The notes: a model not told the origin generated them from the sequence alone. A DNA stretch of 64,000 nt from Labilithrix luteola (GCF_001263205.1 NZ_CP012333.1:6190501-6254500); one strand, 5' to 3'. Positions 51,363 to 60,338 are shown, counted from the stretch's first letter. Numbers and translations: made by a program.

Positions 51363-53660
51363 ATGCCGAGCCATTACGCGTTTCCTTCTCGTCCGTGTGC
51401 CCGAATTGCGTACGCGCCTATGTCCTTGCTCACGTGCGCGCTGCTGCTTGCCGCATGCGGATCGGACGATGCGACCCCACCGGGCAATGCCCCCGATCCG
51501 ACGCCGCCCGGCGCGGTGCCGCCGTCGACGCCGCCTCCATCGCCGTCGGGCGTTACGCCACCCAGCAGCGCGCATGGGTTCCCGCTCTCGGTTCCCGCCC
51601 TCGACGGTTACACGCTCGTCGACGCATTCCCGAACGTCGTGCTGCACCTTCCGAGCGCGCTCGTTTGGCCGACGGTGGGCGGCGCGGGGCCCTTCGCTCT
51701 CGAGCGCTCGGGGCGAGTGGTCCAGATCGAAGGCGGCAACGCGCGCGAGGTTCTCGATTTCGAGCCGAGCGTCGCCATGATCAGCGAAGCAGGTGCGCTC
51801 GGCATGGCCCTGCACCCGCGCTTCGGCGACGGCACGGGGCCGATGCCGTACGTCTACATTTGGTACAACGCGAACGGCATGGTGCAGCGCTTGTCTCGCT
51901 TCACGTGGAGCGCGTCGAGTGGCACCTTCGATCGTGCCTCGGAGCTCGTGCTCCTCGAAGAGGCCGAAGTGAACTACGAGCACAACGCGGGGCGCGTCGC
52001 ATTCGGGCCCGACGGGTTTCTTTATTTCGGTAACGGCGACGATCTCAATACGGAGAATCACCAACGCCTCGATCGCGCCTTGTTCGCTGGACTCTTCCGA
52101 ATCGACGTCGATTCGCGTGGAGGTACCACGAGCCACGCCCCACTGCGCCAACCCGAAGGCGGATTGTCGACGGGCTACTTCATCCCCAACGACAACCCGT
52201 TCGTCGGCCGCGCCGACACCCTCGAAGAGTTCTTCGCACTCGGCTTCAGGAACCCGTTCGGATTCTCGTTCGATCGCGAGACGGGTGCGCTGTGGGTCGG
52301 CGACGTCGGAGACACGTGGCGCGAGGAAGTCGACGAAGTCGTCAGCGGAGGCAACTACGGGTGGCCGTACCGCGAGGGTGACATCGTTCGCTCGCCGCTC
52401 GTGCCGGTGATCGGGACGTTGCACGACCCGAAGTACGTCTACACGCACGCCGAGATGGGCGATCTCACCGCGATCCTCGGAGGCTTCGTTTACCGCGGCA
52501 AGGAGATGCCGGAGCTCGTCGGGAAGTACATCTATTCCGACTGGCCGTCGTGCCGGCTTTGGGCGCTCGACCAGTCGACGGGCGCAGCCAAGCGGACCAC
52601 GCTGGTCGACAATCAATGGGACCACGTTCCGATGGCGCTCGCCGAGGACAACGCCGGCGAGATCTACCTTCTTCACGCAACGGGAGCTGCCAAGCTCGTT
52701 CGCGATGCAGTGCGAGAGCAGCTGCCGAAGCGCCTCTCCGACACGACGCTCTTCAACGACCTCGCGACGCTCGATCCCGCCTCGACGCTCGTTCCCTACG
52801 ACGTCGCGTCGCCCCTCTGGTCGGACGGCGCCGTGAAGGGACGTTGGATCGATCTCCCAGCGGGGGCGCGCGTCGAGATCACCGAGGACGGCACGTTGAC
52901 CTTTCCCATCGGAACGCTCTTCGTGAAGAACTTCGAGCTCCCGCCATCGGTCACGCCACGCGGCCGAACGCGTCGTCTCGAGACGCGCGTGATGATCGTG
53001 GGGATCGCGACGACCTACGGCCTCACGTACAAATGGAACGCCGACGGCACCGACGCCGAGCTCTCGTACACGGGAAGCGACGAGGAGATCGTCGACGACG
53101 CGGCCGGCCAGACGCGAAGCTGGCATATCCCGAGCTTCGGCCAATGCTGGTCGTGCCACCGTACGGAAAACCGCATCTTGGGATTCACCGGGCGGCAGCT
53201 CACGGCCGACGGCCCCGATCAGATCTCGCGGCTCGTCGACCAAGGGGTGTTCGAGCAGGGATCGAGCGCGAAGCTGTTGCCGCGTCTCGTGCGTCCAATG
53301 GATACGACGGCATCGCTCTCGGACCGCGCGAGCTCCTACCTCGCGGCCAACTGCTCGTCATGCCATCACGCAGGTGCGAGCTACCTTGGCGGCGAAGACA
53401 CGTGGAACGCATCGCCCGGCGTCGCTCTCGCTGACCGAGGGCTCCTCGGGGCCCCTCACCACAACCCGCCCATGGCAGAGAGACTCGGGTTGAGCAACGC
53501 GCCGCTGATCGAGCCGGGCAATCCCGATGGGTCCATCTTGATGGCACGCATCAAGAGCACCGATCCGGACCTTCGGATGCCACCGCTCGGTCGAACCATG
53601 GTCGACGCCGAAGGCGCGAAGCTAATCGAGGACTGGATTCGCTCAGGCACCGGCTACTGA
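51363..53660 (+). CDS. PQQ-type sugar dehydrogenase lipoprotein with two haem c motifs
   Basis: A 765-residue exported protein. The signal ends LLTCALLLAAC; the start is uncertain (ATG 51363 supplies basic residues, ATG 51420 is shorter). Residues about 70-440 form the glucose/sorbosone dehydrogenase propeller (ALGMALHPRFGDG, YEHNAGRVAFGPDGFLYFG, GFRNPFGFSFDRETGALWVGDVG, GGNYGWPYREGD). The remainder has CWSCH (about 595) and CSSCHH (about 664) haem sites with distal Met-rich sequence (DLRMPPLG), typical of cytochrome domains that accept electrons from the dehydrogenase. It would oxidise sugars or related substrates in the periplasm and pass electrons on. No PQQ biosynthesis genes are nearby. 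Confidence 0.85.
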   Translation: MPSHYAFPSRPCARIAYAPMSLLTCALLLAACGSDDATPPGNAPDPTPPGAVPPSTPPPSPSGVTPPSSAHGFPLSVPALDGYTLVDAFPNVVLHLPSALVWPTVGGAGPFALERSGRVVQIEGGNAREVLDFEPSVAMISEAGALGMALHPRFGDGTGPMPYVYIWYNANGMVQRLSRFTWSASSGTFDRASELVLLEEAEVNYEHNAGRVAFGPDGFLYFGNGDDLNTENHQRLDRALFAGLFRIDVDSRGGTTSHAPLRQPEGGLSTGYFIPNDNPFVGRADTLEEFFALGFRNPFGFSFDRETGALWVGDVGDTWREEVDEVVSGGNYGWPYREGDIVRSPLVPVIGTLHDPKYVYTHAEMGDLTAILGGFVYRGKEMPELVGKYIYSDWPSCRLWALDQSTGAAKRTTLVDNQWDHVPMALAEDNAGEIYLLHATGAAKLVRDAVREQLPKRLSDTTLFNDLATLDPASTLVPYDVASPLWSDGAVKGRWIDLPAGARVEITEDGTLTFPIGTLFVKNFELPPSVTPRGRTRRLETRVMIVGIATTYGLTYKWNADGTDAELSYTGSDEEIVDDAAGQTRSWHIPSFGQCWSCHRTENRILGFTGRQLTADGPDQISRLVDQGVFEQGSSAKLLPRLVRPMDTTASLSDRASSYLAANCSSCHHAGASYLGGEDTWNASPGVALADRGLLGAPHHNPPMAERLGLSNAPLIEPGNPDGSILMARIKSTDPDLRMPPLGRTMVDAEGAKLIEDWIRSGTGY

Positions 53661-53672
53661 ACTCGTTCGTCC

Positions 53673-53721
53673 GTCGGAACTCGATGATGGTGTGCCGGTC
53701 GAAACTCGATGACGGTGTGCC
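53673..53721. repeat. Two 24-bp direct repeats, period 25 bp
   Basis: GTCGGAACTCGATGATGGTG(TGCC) at 53673-53696 and a copy with two mismatches at 53698-53721, followed by a third partial GGTGGCAC. It lies between two genes and encodes nothing evident. The arrangement recalls the multiple terminal repeats at IS21-type element ends, so a decayed insertion end is possible (weak inference). Confidence 0.4.
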
Positions 53722-53830
53722 AGGTGGCACAACCCGGCTCGGGCTGTCGTCATGAGCGAGTCGGATGCGAGCGAAGTGCGCGAAAATTCGATCGGCAGAG
53801 TTGGGTATGATTTCTGCTGAGCGGTAGGTC

Positions 53831-55144
53831 ATGAAGCAGGTCATGAAAGCCTGGACGCTCCCCGCGCTCCTTTCGATTCTCGCCGTGGCCGCCGGCTGCT
53901 CGTCGTCGCCCTCGTCATCGACGTCGCCCGAGAACGACGTCACGGTGGTGTCGTCCAGGCTCTCGCGAGATACGTCGCCCGAGGTCAGTTACGAAGAGAC
54001 GGTTTCGTTGCGTGATGGAAATAGGCAGTTCGCGACGGATCTCTACGGCACGCTCCGCAACGCACCGCTCTTCGCCAACAAGAATCTCTTCTTCTCGCCG
54101 TACTCGATCTCCGTGGCTCTGGGCATGACGTACGCCGGAGCGGCGGGAGCCACGGCCGACGAGTTGGCGAAGACGATGCACTTCACGTTGCCCCGCGATC
54201 GGGTGCACGTTGCCATCAATGCGCTCGACCTCGCTCTGAATGCGCGCCCGAAGGCCACGGACACACAGTCGCCCCTCTCGCTCCACGTCGTCGATTCGAT
54301 GTGGGGTGCCCCGCAGACGACGTTCGAGACGCCGTTCCTCGATACCCTCGCGGTCAACTACGGCGCGGGCGTTCGCCTCACCGATTTCGAGAAGGATGCC
54401 GAGGCGGCCCGCGTTCGTATCAACGACTGGGTCTCGAGGGAAACCGAGAACAAGATCCAGGACCTCATCGGCAGGGGAGATGCGATCTCGGGCATTACCC
54501 GGTTCGTTCTCGTGAACGCGATCTACTTCAAGGCCGGCTGGACCGCGAAGTTCTCGAAGGACGCCACCGCCCCCGGAACGTTCCACGGCGCGAGCGGCGA
54601 TGCGCCCGTCGAGATGATGAAGCAGGAGAGTGAGTTTTCGTACGCCGAAGGCGACGGCTATCGCGCGATCGATCTTCCGTACGATGGCGGCCTTTCGTTC
54701 ACCGCCGTTCTTCCTTCGGATCTTCCCTCCTTCGAGGCCTCGCTCGACCCGGCGAAGATTGCGAGCATCGAGGCATCCTTTGCCAGCGCCTACGTCGCGC
54801 TCCAACTTCCCAAGTTCGAGATCAAAGGTGAGTCGTTCAGCTTGAAGGAGTCGCTCGAGAAACAGGGAATGAAGACCCTCTTCTCGGGCGCCGCCGATCT
54901 GTCCGGTATTTCGAAGAGCGAGCACCTCCTGGTCGGAGACGTCATTCACCAGGCCTTCATCGGCGTCGACGAAGAGGGCACGGAGGCCGCCGCCGCCACC
55001 GCGGTCATCGGCGACGCAATTTGCGACTGCACCACGACACCGCCCAAGAAGATCGAGCTCACGATCGACAAGCCGTTCGTGTTCTTCATCCGTGACACCA
55101 TGACGGGCACGATCCTGTTCACGGGTCGCTACGTGGGTGGCTGA
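53831..55144 (+). CDS. Serpin, lipoprotein-type
   Basis: A 437-residue exported serine/cysteine protease inhibitor with lipobox Cys23 (ILAVAAGC). The serpin fold is recognisable from NLFFSPYSISVALGMTYAGA, INDWVSRETENKIQDLIG, LVNAIYFKAGWTAKF, VALQLPKFEIKG and the end KPFVFFIRDTMTGTILFTGR. The reactive-centre hinge EEGTEAAAATAV (381-392) has the small-residue pattern of inhibitory members. By the 17-residue rule P1 would be Ile397 and P1' Cys398 in AICDCTTTPP, and the loop is about seven residues longer than in alpha1-antitrypsin. Probably protects the cell surface from a protease of its own or of prey. ATG at 53831; M5 is an alternative. Confidence 0.92.
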   Translation: MKQVMKAWTLPALLSILAVAAGCSSSPSSSTSPENDVTVVSSRLSRDTSPEVSYEETVSLRDGNRQFATDLYGTLRNAPLFANKNLFFSPYSISVALGMTYAGAAGATADELAKTMHFTLPRDRVHVAINALDLALNARPKATDTQSPLSLHVVDSMWGAPQTTFETPFLDTLAVNYGAGVRLTDFEKDAEAARVRINDWVSRETENKIQDLIGRGDAISGITRFVLVNAIYFKAGWTAKFSKDATAPGTFHGASGDAPVEMMKQESEFSYAEGDGYRAIDLPYDGGLSFTAVLPSDLPSFEASLDPAKIASIEASFASAYVALQLPKFEIKGESFSLKESLEKQGMKTLFSGAADLSGISKSEHLLVGDVIHQAFIGVDEEGTEAAAATAVIGDAICDCTTTPPKKIELTIDKPFVFFIRDTMTGTILFTGRYVGG

Positions 55145-55247
55145 GCGCAGGATCGCGATGTCATGGCTCGGAATCACCTTCCGAGCACGCGATTCGAGAA
55201 ATTCGCCGTCCTGGATGATGGCATGGTCGATGCTTAGGTGCGCGGCC

Positions 55248-57068
55248 ATGCTTCGTTCGCGTGAGGGTCTCGTCGTCGGCTTGTTCCTGCTCGCGACGGT
55301 CGGCTGCCGTGACGATACGTACGAGACGGTGTCGTACAAGGACCCGTCGGAGTCCGCGCTGGCCGACGACACGGCTCCGCCCATCAGTGCCTACGACGAT
55401 TCGCTGACCTTCAGGAATCGGATTGGCATCCAAGTGAACAACTCGACGAAGCGCTTTCGCTTCGAGGTGGCGTCTTTTCGCGACGACGGGGAACGGAAAG
55501 ACGCCGCCGTCCTCTTCCCGAGCCACGCCGCACACCTTGCGGCGCATCGGGGGGCCGTTCCGTCCGTGCAGACCGTCGGAACGTACGTCAAGCAGCTCGA
55601 CGACACGATCTACGCCGGTGTCGAACGCGCGGTGCAGGACGGCATCGCGCCGACGCTCGCGCCGAAACGCGCCATCCTGAGTTTTGCCCTCGAACAGCTC
55701 GTGGCTCGTCGATCGGCGGCTTCCGACGAAGCGGTGGTGTACGTGGCGGCGGCTCTTCGTCTCGGCGGCGGCGAAGCGAACGTCCCTGCGGACCTCGAAG
55801 GACGTGTTGGTAATGCCACGGCGAGCTTCACGGCCGACGCCGCCCTCGCGAAGCCCATCGGCTTCTACACGTGGTCCGACGAGCTCCGTGCCATCTGGAG
55901 TCAAGACCGCTTTCTCCAGGTCCCTCTCGCCACGGGTGACGCCGCGTGCGCTCTCGCCGGCGCGATCGGGGCCGACCCGAACACGAAGGCGAGATACGAA
56001 GCGCTCGTCGCGCTGTATTCACGACTGACGAATCCCGTTCATTCGTCGCTCGTGGATCGCCTCGGGTCGGACACGCAGGCGTGCCTTGGCCTTGGCCCCG
56101 CGGCGTTCTTGTCGTCCTCGCGCTCGTCCGAGACGGACCTCTTCGAGCAGCTCTATCCCGGCGGCGTTCCGGCGAATGCCAACTTGATGCAGGACCTCGT
56201 CGACGCCATTCGGAACGGCAAAGTCGACCTCGCGCCAAAGCCCGAAGACGGCTGGTACCAGCATCAATCGTTCGCGCTCGAGACGCTCCTCGTGACCGAC
56301 AAGAGCGAAGAGCGAAGCAAGATCGGCTTCACCGCGCGGTACAAGAAGCGTCTGCAGGAGGCCTTCCAGACGATGCTCGTGCAGCATCGCGAAACCCACG
56401 TGAAGCAGACGGGCACCTTCGATGTGTCGGGGCCTCCAATGCCCACTGTTCCGGAGTTCCGGGTGGAGCCGCTCGCGACCGTGTATGTTCGGCATGCACG
56501 CTCGTATGTCTTCCTCGAGAAGGCGCTCGATGACGCGTATGGCTCCGAGCTTCTCGATGGCGGCCACGCGGTCTCGTCGAGCGGTATCGAAGCAGAGACG
56601 CTGCGCGCACGCATTCGCCGCGCCCGAGATCTCTTCTTCGGGCTCTACATCGTGGCCGCTTTCGATATCGGCATGAAGCCGAAGCTCGAACGTGCCGGCG
56701 ACCCCGCGCCTGACTCGTGGGACAAGCTCGCCAGCGCGGCGGACCAGTGGCTCTCGAAGCTGGCAAGCGATCCGATCGCCAGCGCCGACGTCCGCGTCAT
56801 CGTCCCGATCGCGCAGATCGACGCGACGCACATGCGCTACTGGGCCGTCATCGGTGTACGCACCACGCTCGCGAGCTATTCGTTCATCGAGGGAACGTCG
56901 ATGACGCCGCCCGTGGACGCCGAGCACGAAGCGCGTGTGGCTCTGCCGACCGAGCAATTCCTCGAGGTCACTTCGAGCCTCGTTCCTCCCTCCCGCGAGG
57001 AGTACCGGGCGCTCTGCGACGCGAATCCGACGGCCGAAGCGATCCAGGCGGCCCTCGAGAAGCGTTAG
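55248..57068 (+). CDS. Hypothetical lipoprotein
   Basis: A 606-residue protein from ATG 55248 (MLRSREGLVVGLFLLATVGC), a lipoprotein signal; the frame is open back to 55137, overlapping the serpin end. The mature part is helical and contains SFALEQLVARRSAASDEAVV, KPIGFYTWSDELRAIWSQDR, SFALETLLVTDKSEE and a late beta-rich VRVIVPIAQIDATHMRYWAV. No family is recognised. The N terminus after the Cys (DDTYETVSYKDPSE) echoes the serpin spacer (VSYEETVSLRDGN). It is 103 bp after the serpin and may share its transcript. Confidence 0.6.
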   Translation: MLRSREGLVVGLFLLATVGCRDDTYETVSYKDPSESALADDTAPPISAYDDSLTFRNRIGIQVNNSTKRFRFEVASFRDDGERKDAAVLFPSHAAHLAAHRGAVPSVQTVGTYVKQLDDTIYAGVERAVQDGIAPTLAPKRAILSFALEQLVARRSAASDEAVVYVAAALRLGGGEANVPADLEGRVGNATASFTADAALAKPIGFYTWSDELRAIWSQDRFLQVPLATGDAACALAGAIGADPNTKARYEALVALYSRLTNPVHSSLVDRLGSDTQACLGLGPAAFLSSSRSSETDLFEQLYPGGVPANANLMQDLVDAIRNGKVDLAPKPEDGWYQHQSFALETLLVTDKSEERSKIGFTARYKKRLQEAFQTMLVQHRETHVKQTGTFDVSGPPMPTVPEFRVEPLATVYVRHARSYVFLEKALDDAYGSELLDGGHAVSSSGIEAETLRARIRRARDLFFGLYIVAAFDIGMKPKLERAGDPAPDSWDKLASAADQWLSKLASDPIASADVRVIVPIAQIDATHMRYWAVIGVRTTLASYSFIEGTSMTPPVDAEHEARVALPTEQFLEVTSSLVPPSREEYRALCDANPTAEAIQAALEKR

Positions 57069-57091
57069 TCGATCGAGCGCCGAAAGCGAAA

Positions 57092-57125
57092 GCGCGCGCT
57101 CTCCCGAAGAGGAGAAGGCGCGCGC
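57092..57125. terminator. Bidirectional hairpin between convergent genes
   Basis: Outer stem GCGCGCGC (57092-57099/57118-57125) and inner TCTCC/GGAGA, between the ends of two facing genes. No clear T tract on either side. Confidence 0.5.
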
Positions 57126-57144
57126 CTTCACGTCGTCGTCGCGA

Positions 57145-57429
57145 TTATTCCTTCGCGATGTCCGTCTCGAGCGACGCCAGCTCCTGCTTGTAGTTCGCCT
57201 TCGTGATCGACTTCTCGGCGGTCTCTTCGAAGTCGGCGGGCGTCGCCAGATCGCCGTCGTCGATCGCGACGGCCGCGGGTTGCGCGGCGGCGGTCTCGAC
57301 GGGGGCTGCCGACGCGACCGCGGTGGGCGCGTTCTTCGCGGCGGGATCTTCGACCTTCGCTTCTTGCTTCTTGTCTTCACACGCAGCGAGCGCGAACAGC
57401 GCCGCGGCGATCATGACGGCGCGCTTCAT
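57145..57429 (-). CDS. Small hypothetical lipoprotein
   Basis: A 94-residue protein; the ATG at 57429 overlaps the stop of the preceding gene (ATGA). The signal MKRAVMIAAALFALAAC is a textbook lipoprotein leader. The rest is Ala/Glu/Lys-rich with a Pro-free helical end (FEETAEKSITKANYKQELAS), likely a short coiled coil on the membrane surface. Co-expression with its partner suggests a shared structural job; function unknown. Confidence 0.7.
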   Translation of the reverse strand: MKRAVMIAAALFALAACEDKKQEAKVEDPAAKNAPTAVASAAPVETAAAQPAAVAIDDGDLATPADFEETAEKSITKANYKQELASLETDIAKE

Positions 57430-57962
57430 TTCGCACCTCCCTTGGTGTCGGCGGCAGGGGTTGGGGCGGCGCCCGATGCGGCTGCGGGAGCGGCACCCGA
57501 TGCGTGCTTGCTGACCCACTTGTCGTGACGAGCTTCTTCCTTCGCGATGAGCGTGGTGACCTTGTCGACCGTGGCCGTGTCCTTTTCGGCCTGCGCGACG
57601 GTCTTGATCCGATCGAGCCGTGCGAGACGCTCGGCATGGCGACGGAGCTCCTGCTTGACCGCCTCGTCGGGGGCGCCCTTGAGCCAGCCCTTCAGCTTCT
57701 CGCGCTGCGCCTCGTGCTCCTTGGCCCGGCGACCGGCGCGATCGCTGTCGGACTTGCCCTTGTCGTTCTTGTCCTTGTCGGCCTTGTCGTTCTTGTCCTT
57801 GTCGCCGTCGTGCTTTCCCTTGTCGGCGCCGGCCTTGTCGCCCTTCTTGGCGTCGTCGGCCTTCGCATGCGGAGCGGCGTGAGGATTGTCCGCGTACGCG
57901 CCCGTCGTGAGCAGCGTGACTGCCGCGACGAGGAGCGAGCCCATCAGGTGTTTGCGGTTCAT
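57426..57962 (-). CDS. Hypothetical exported protein with Lys/Asp repeats
   Basis: A 178-residue protein from ATG 57962 (MNRKHLMGSLLVAAVTLLTTGAYA), with a cleavable signal; an ATG at 57968 is an alternative. A charged low-complexity region (KDKNDKADKDKNDKGK) encoded by a 24-bp direct repeat is followed by a basic helical domain (EHEAQREKLKGWLKGAPDEA ... IAKEEARHDKWVSKH) and an Ala/Pro-rich tail. The charge pattern suggests binding of nucleic acid, peptidoglycan or polyanions, but nothing more specific can be said. Coupled to the small lipoprotein downstream. Confidence 0.65.
   Translation of the reverse strand: MNRKHLMGSLLVAAVTLLTTGAYADNPHAAPHAKADDAKKGDKAGADKGKHDGDKDKNDKADKDKNDKGKSDSDRAGRRAKEHEAQREKLKGWLKGAPDEAVKQELRRHAERLARLDRIKTVAQAEKDTATVDKVTTLIAKEEARHDKWVSKHASGAAPAAASGAAPTPAADTKGGAK
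57750..57800. repeat. 24-bp direct repeat encoding DKDKNDK
   Basis: Two copies of a TTGTCGTTCTTGTCCTTGTC-type unit (reading plus strand) within the exported Lys/Asp-rich protein gene; the source of its KDKND peptide repeat. Confidence 0.6.
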
Positions 57963-58112
57963 GCCCATGATGGTGCAGAGACTTTCGGGGGAGGGCAATC
58001 GACCCGACACGACGGAGACAACGAATTACAAGTCCGCGACGACTGCATCGGGCTCCTGTGGGTCCAAACTGGAAACACGAGTTTCCAGTTGCGGCTCGTC
58101 GAAGCGACTGTT

Positions 58113-59051
58113 TCACGTCGGCCGGGAGCGTCGGCGGCCTCTTTTGCCTTTGGCGGGTTCCCGCTCGCCGCTCCGTAGGCAGTCGGTGAGAAACTCCAGG
58201 CAGACCCGGACCTTCGGCATCGCCGCTTTCTCGCGCGCGAAGAGGGCGTGTACCAGACGCGGAGGTGCTTCGTGATCGTCGAGGACGACCTCGAGGCGGC
58301 CAGCCGCGATGTCGTTGCGAACGTGCACATCCATGAGCTGCGTGATGCCGAGTCCGGCGACTGCGGCATGGCGGATCGCGTCGACGCTGTTCGAGTGCAA
58401 GCGCGAGCTCGGTGGAACGTTGATCGGCTCGTTACCACCTCGAAAGCGGTACGGGATCGGCAAGCCCCCGGCCAGAAAGCCGATCGTCTCGTGGCGCCGC
58501 AGATCGCTCGGGTGGGTTGGACGCCCTCGTCGTCGCAAGTAATCCGGTGAAGCCACCGTGGGCATTCGCACGGCGCCGATCTTCTTGTGGACGAGCTCGC
58601 TCTCCTGGAGCGCCGCCATGCGAACGACGATGTCGATCCCTTCGGCGATGGGGTCGATGACGTGGTCGCGCACCGTCAGGTCCATGGCGAGGTCGGCGTA
58701 GCGTTCGAGAAACTGCGGGAGCGCAGGCGCGAAGAGGAATCGACCGAGGATGGTCGGCGCATCCACGCGCACGCGGCCGCGTGGGGTGGCGCGCACGCTG
58801 GCGAGCGCGAGGTTCGCATCTTCGAGCTCACGAAGAATATGCGTGCATCGCTCGTAGTAGGCCGCGCCTTCGGCGGTCAGGCCGAGGCTGCGCGTGGTTC
58901 GATCGAGGAGGCGCACGCCGAGGCGCGCTTCCAGTCGCGACAGCACGCGGCTCACGCCCGAGGCGGTGAGACCGAGGGATTGACCCGCGCGAGTGAAGCC
59001 ACGGGCCTCGACCACGCGCACGAAGACACCGATTTCGCTGAAGCCGTCCAC
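58113..59051 (-). CDS. LysR-family transcriptional regulator
   Basis: A 312-residue regulator. Start at GTG 59051 (MDGFSEIGVFVRVVEARGF), followed by the winged helix-turn-helix (GFTRAGQSLGLTASGVSRVL, LEARLGVRLLDRTTRSLGLT). The effector domain has the CrgA/YafC-branch pattern (PRGRVRVDAPTILGRFLFAP, GIDIVVRMAALQESELVHKK, DHEAPPRLVHALF) and a basic tail. The longer frame upstream is antisense to the hydrolase gene. It is divergent from the serine hydrolase with a dyad at its start, the classical LysR arrangement, so it likely controls that gene and itself. Confidence 0.92.
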   Translation of the reverse strand: MDGFSEIGVFVRVVEARGFTRAGQSLGLTASGVSRVLSRLEARLGVRLLDRTTRSLGLTAEGAAYYERCTHILRELEDANLALASVRATPRGRVRVDAPTILGRFLFAPALPQFLERYADLAMDLTVRDHVIDPIAEGIDIVVRMAALQESELVHKKIGAVRMPTVASPDYLRRRGRPTHPSDLRRHETIGFLAGGLPIPYRFRGGNEPINVPPSSRLHSNSVDAIRHAAVAGLGITQLMDVHVRNDIAAGRLEVVLDDHEAPPRLVHALFAREKAAMPKVRVCLEFLTDCLRSGEREPAKGKRGRRRSRPT

Positions 59052-59077
59052 GTCAACCAATGTGCTCGATTGTTGAC
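59052..59077. promoter_or_regulatory. Candidate LysR operator
   Basis: A 26-bp dyad: GTCAAC-C-AAT ... ATT-GTTGAC (arms at 59052-59060 and 59069-59077), immediately upstream of the LysR start codon and 89 bp from the divergent hydrolase ATG. Position and symmetry suit autoregulation; it contains no strict T-N11-A pair beyond the arms. Confidence 0.5.
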
Positions 59078-59165
59078 GCCACGGCAATGAAGCACTGCGC
59101 ACGAGGTGGCTACTGAACCCGGCCCAAAAGCCCCAATCTGTCCTTCGAAAGCGGAGGACGAAGTC

Positions 59166-60338
59166 ATGATGAACGCGCAACGAAACGAAGCAGACGTGGC
59201 CGTGCGTGTGGATCGCGTGCTGGAATCGGCACTCAAGGACAAGCGCGTGGTCGGCGCCGTGGTGAAGGTCGCGAAGGACGGCGAGCTCATCGTGAACCGC
59301 GCCGTAGGCTCGAGCGACCGCGAAGCGGGCGTGCCGATGCGCGAGCAGACGGCGTTTCGCTATGCGTCGCTCACCAAGCCAATCGTGGTCGCCACCGCGC
59401 TGATTCTCGTCGAGCAAGGAGTGTTGTCGCTGGATGACGCCATCACCCGATGGCTGCCGGAGTTCCGGCCGAGCTTCGGAAACGCCCCTTCGACCATCAC
59501 CGTTCGGCACCTTCTGACGCACACGAGCGGCTTGGGCTACGGCTTCTTCGAGCCCCGCGGCGATGGTCCCTACCATGCCGCGCGAGTCTCCGATGGTCTG
59601 GACCAGCCGGGGCTTTCCATCGAAGAGAACCTGGCGCGGCTCGGAGGCTTGCCGCTGAAGTTCGCGCCGGGATCGGCGTGGCTCTACTCGCTGGCGCATG
59701 ACGTTCTCGGTGAGGTGCTGGCGCGTGCGTCGGGGCTCCCGTTGCCGGAGCTCGTGGCTCGGTACGTGACCGGCCCGCTCGGAATGACGGCGACCTCGTT
59801 TGGCGCCAAGAAGATGTCGGACCTGGCAACGCCCTACGCCGACGGCACGCCCGAGCCGACGCGCATCGAAGACGGGACGGTCGTTCCGTTCGGCGACGGT
59901 GGCGTCGCCTTCGCTCCGTCACGCGCGCTGCGGCCTGACTCGTATCCGTCGGGCGGAGCAGGATTGGTCGGGACGGCGAGCGACTTCCTGCGCTTCTTGG
60001 AGGCGATTCGAACGCGGGCTCCGTTCGCGCCGAAGCACTTGCTCGATGCGATGACGGCGGACCAGATTGCTCCGTTGACCTCGCCGATTCTGGGCGACGG
60101 TTGGGGTTACGGGTTCGGCGTTTCCGTTCTTCGCGATCCGGCCGCTGCAGACTCTCCGATGAGCGCGGGGAGCTTTCGATGGGGCGGCGCCTATGGACAT
60201 TCGTGGTTCGTCGACCCGCGCGCGGGAGTCTCCGCGGTGCTCCTCACGAACACGACCTTCGAAGGCATGGTAGGGGCGCTGCGGACGGATCTCGAACGGG
60301 CGATCCTCGACCAGCCGTCGGGCGAAAGACGGTCCTGA
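59166..60338 (+). CDS. Serine beta-lactamase-like hydrolase (class C/EstB type)
   Basis: A 390-residue protein starting at ATG 59166 behind a GGAGGA Shine-Dalgarno (59152-59157). The SxxK nucleophile is in FRYASLTKPI, a Tyr motif in WLYSLAHDVLG (YSL instead of YxN), and the late HxG-like box in WGGAYGHSWFVDP. TVRHLLTHTSGLGYG is typical of the beta-lactamase/D-aminopeptidase/EstB clan. No signal peptide is present, so a cytoplasmic esterase or peptidase is likelier than antibiotic resistance. Divergent from a LysR regulator. Confidence 0.88.
   Translation: MMNAQRNEADVAVRVDRVLESALKDKRVVGAVVKVAKDGELIVNRAVGSSDREAGVPMREQTAFRYASLTKPIVVATALILVEQGVLSLDDAITRWLPEFRPSFGNAPSTITVRHLLTHTSGLGYGFFEPRGDGPYHAARVSDGLDQPGLSIEENLARLGGLPLKFAPGSAWLYSLAHDVLGEVLARASGLPLPELVARYVTGPLGMTATSFGAKKMSDLATPYADGTPEPTRIEDGTVVPFGDGGVAFAPSRALRPDSYPSGGAGLVGTASDFLRFLEAIRTRAPFAPKHLLDAMTADQIAPLTSPILGDGWGYGFGVSVLRDPAAADSPMSAGSFRWGGAYGHSWFVDPRAGVSAVLLTNTTFEGMVGALRTDLERAILDQPSGERRS

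Noticed and set aside
59166..60338. Antibiotic-resistance beta-lactamase
   Set aside because: The protein has no signal peptide and belongs to the broad EstB/DD-peptidase-like clan, so a resistance role is not supported.
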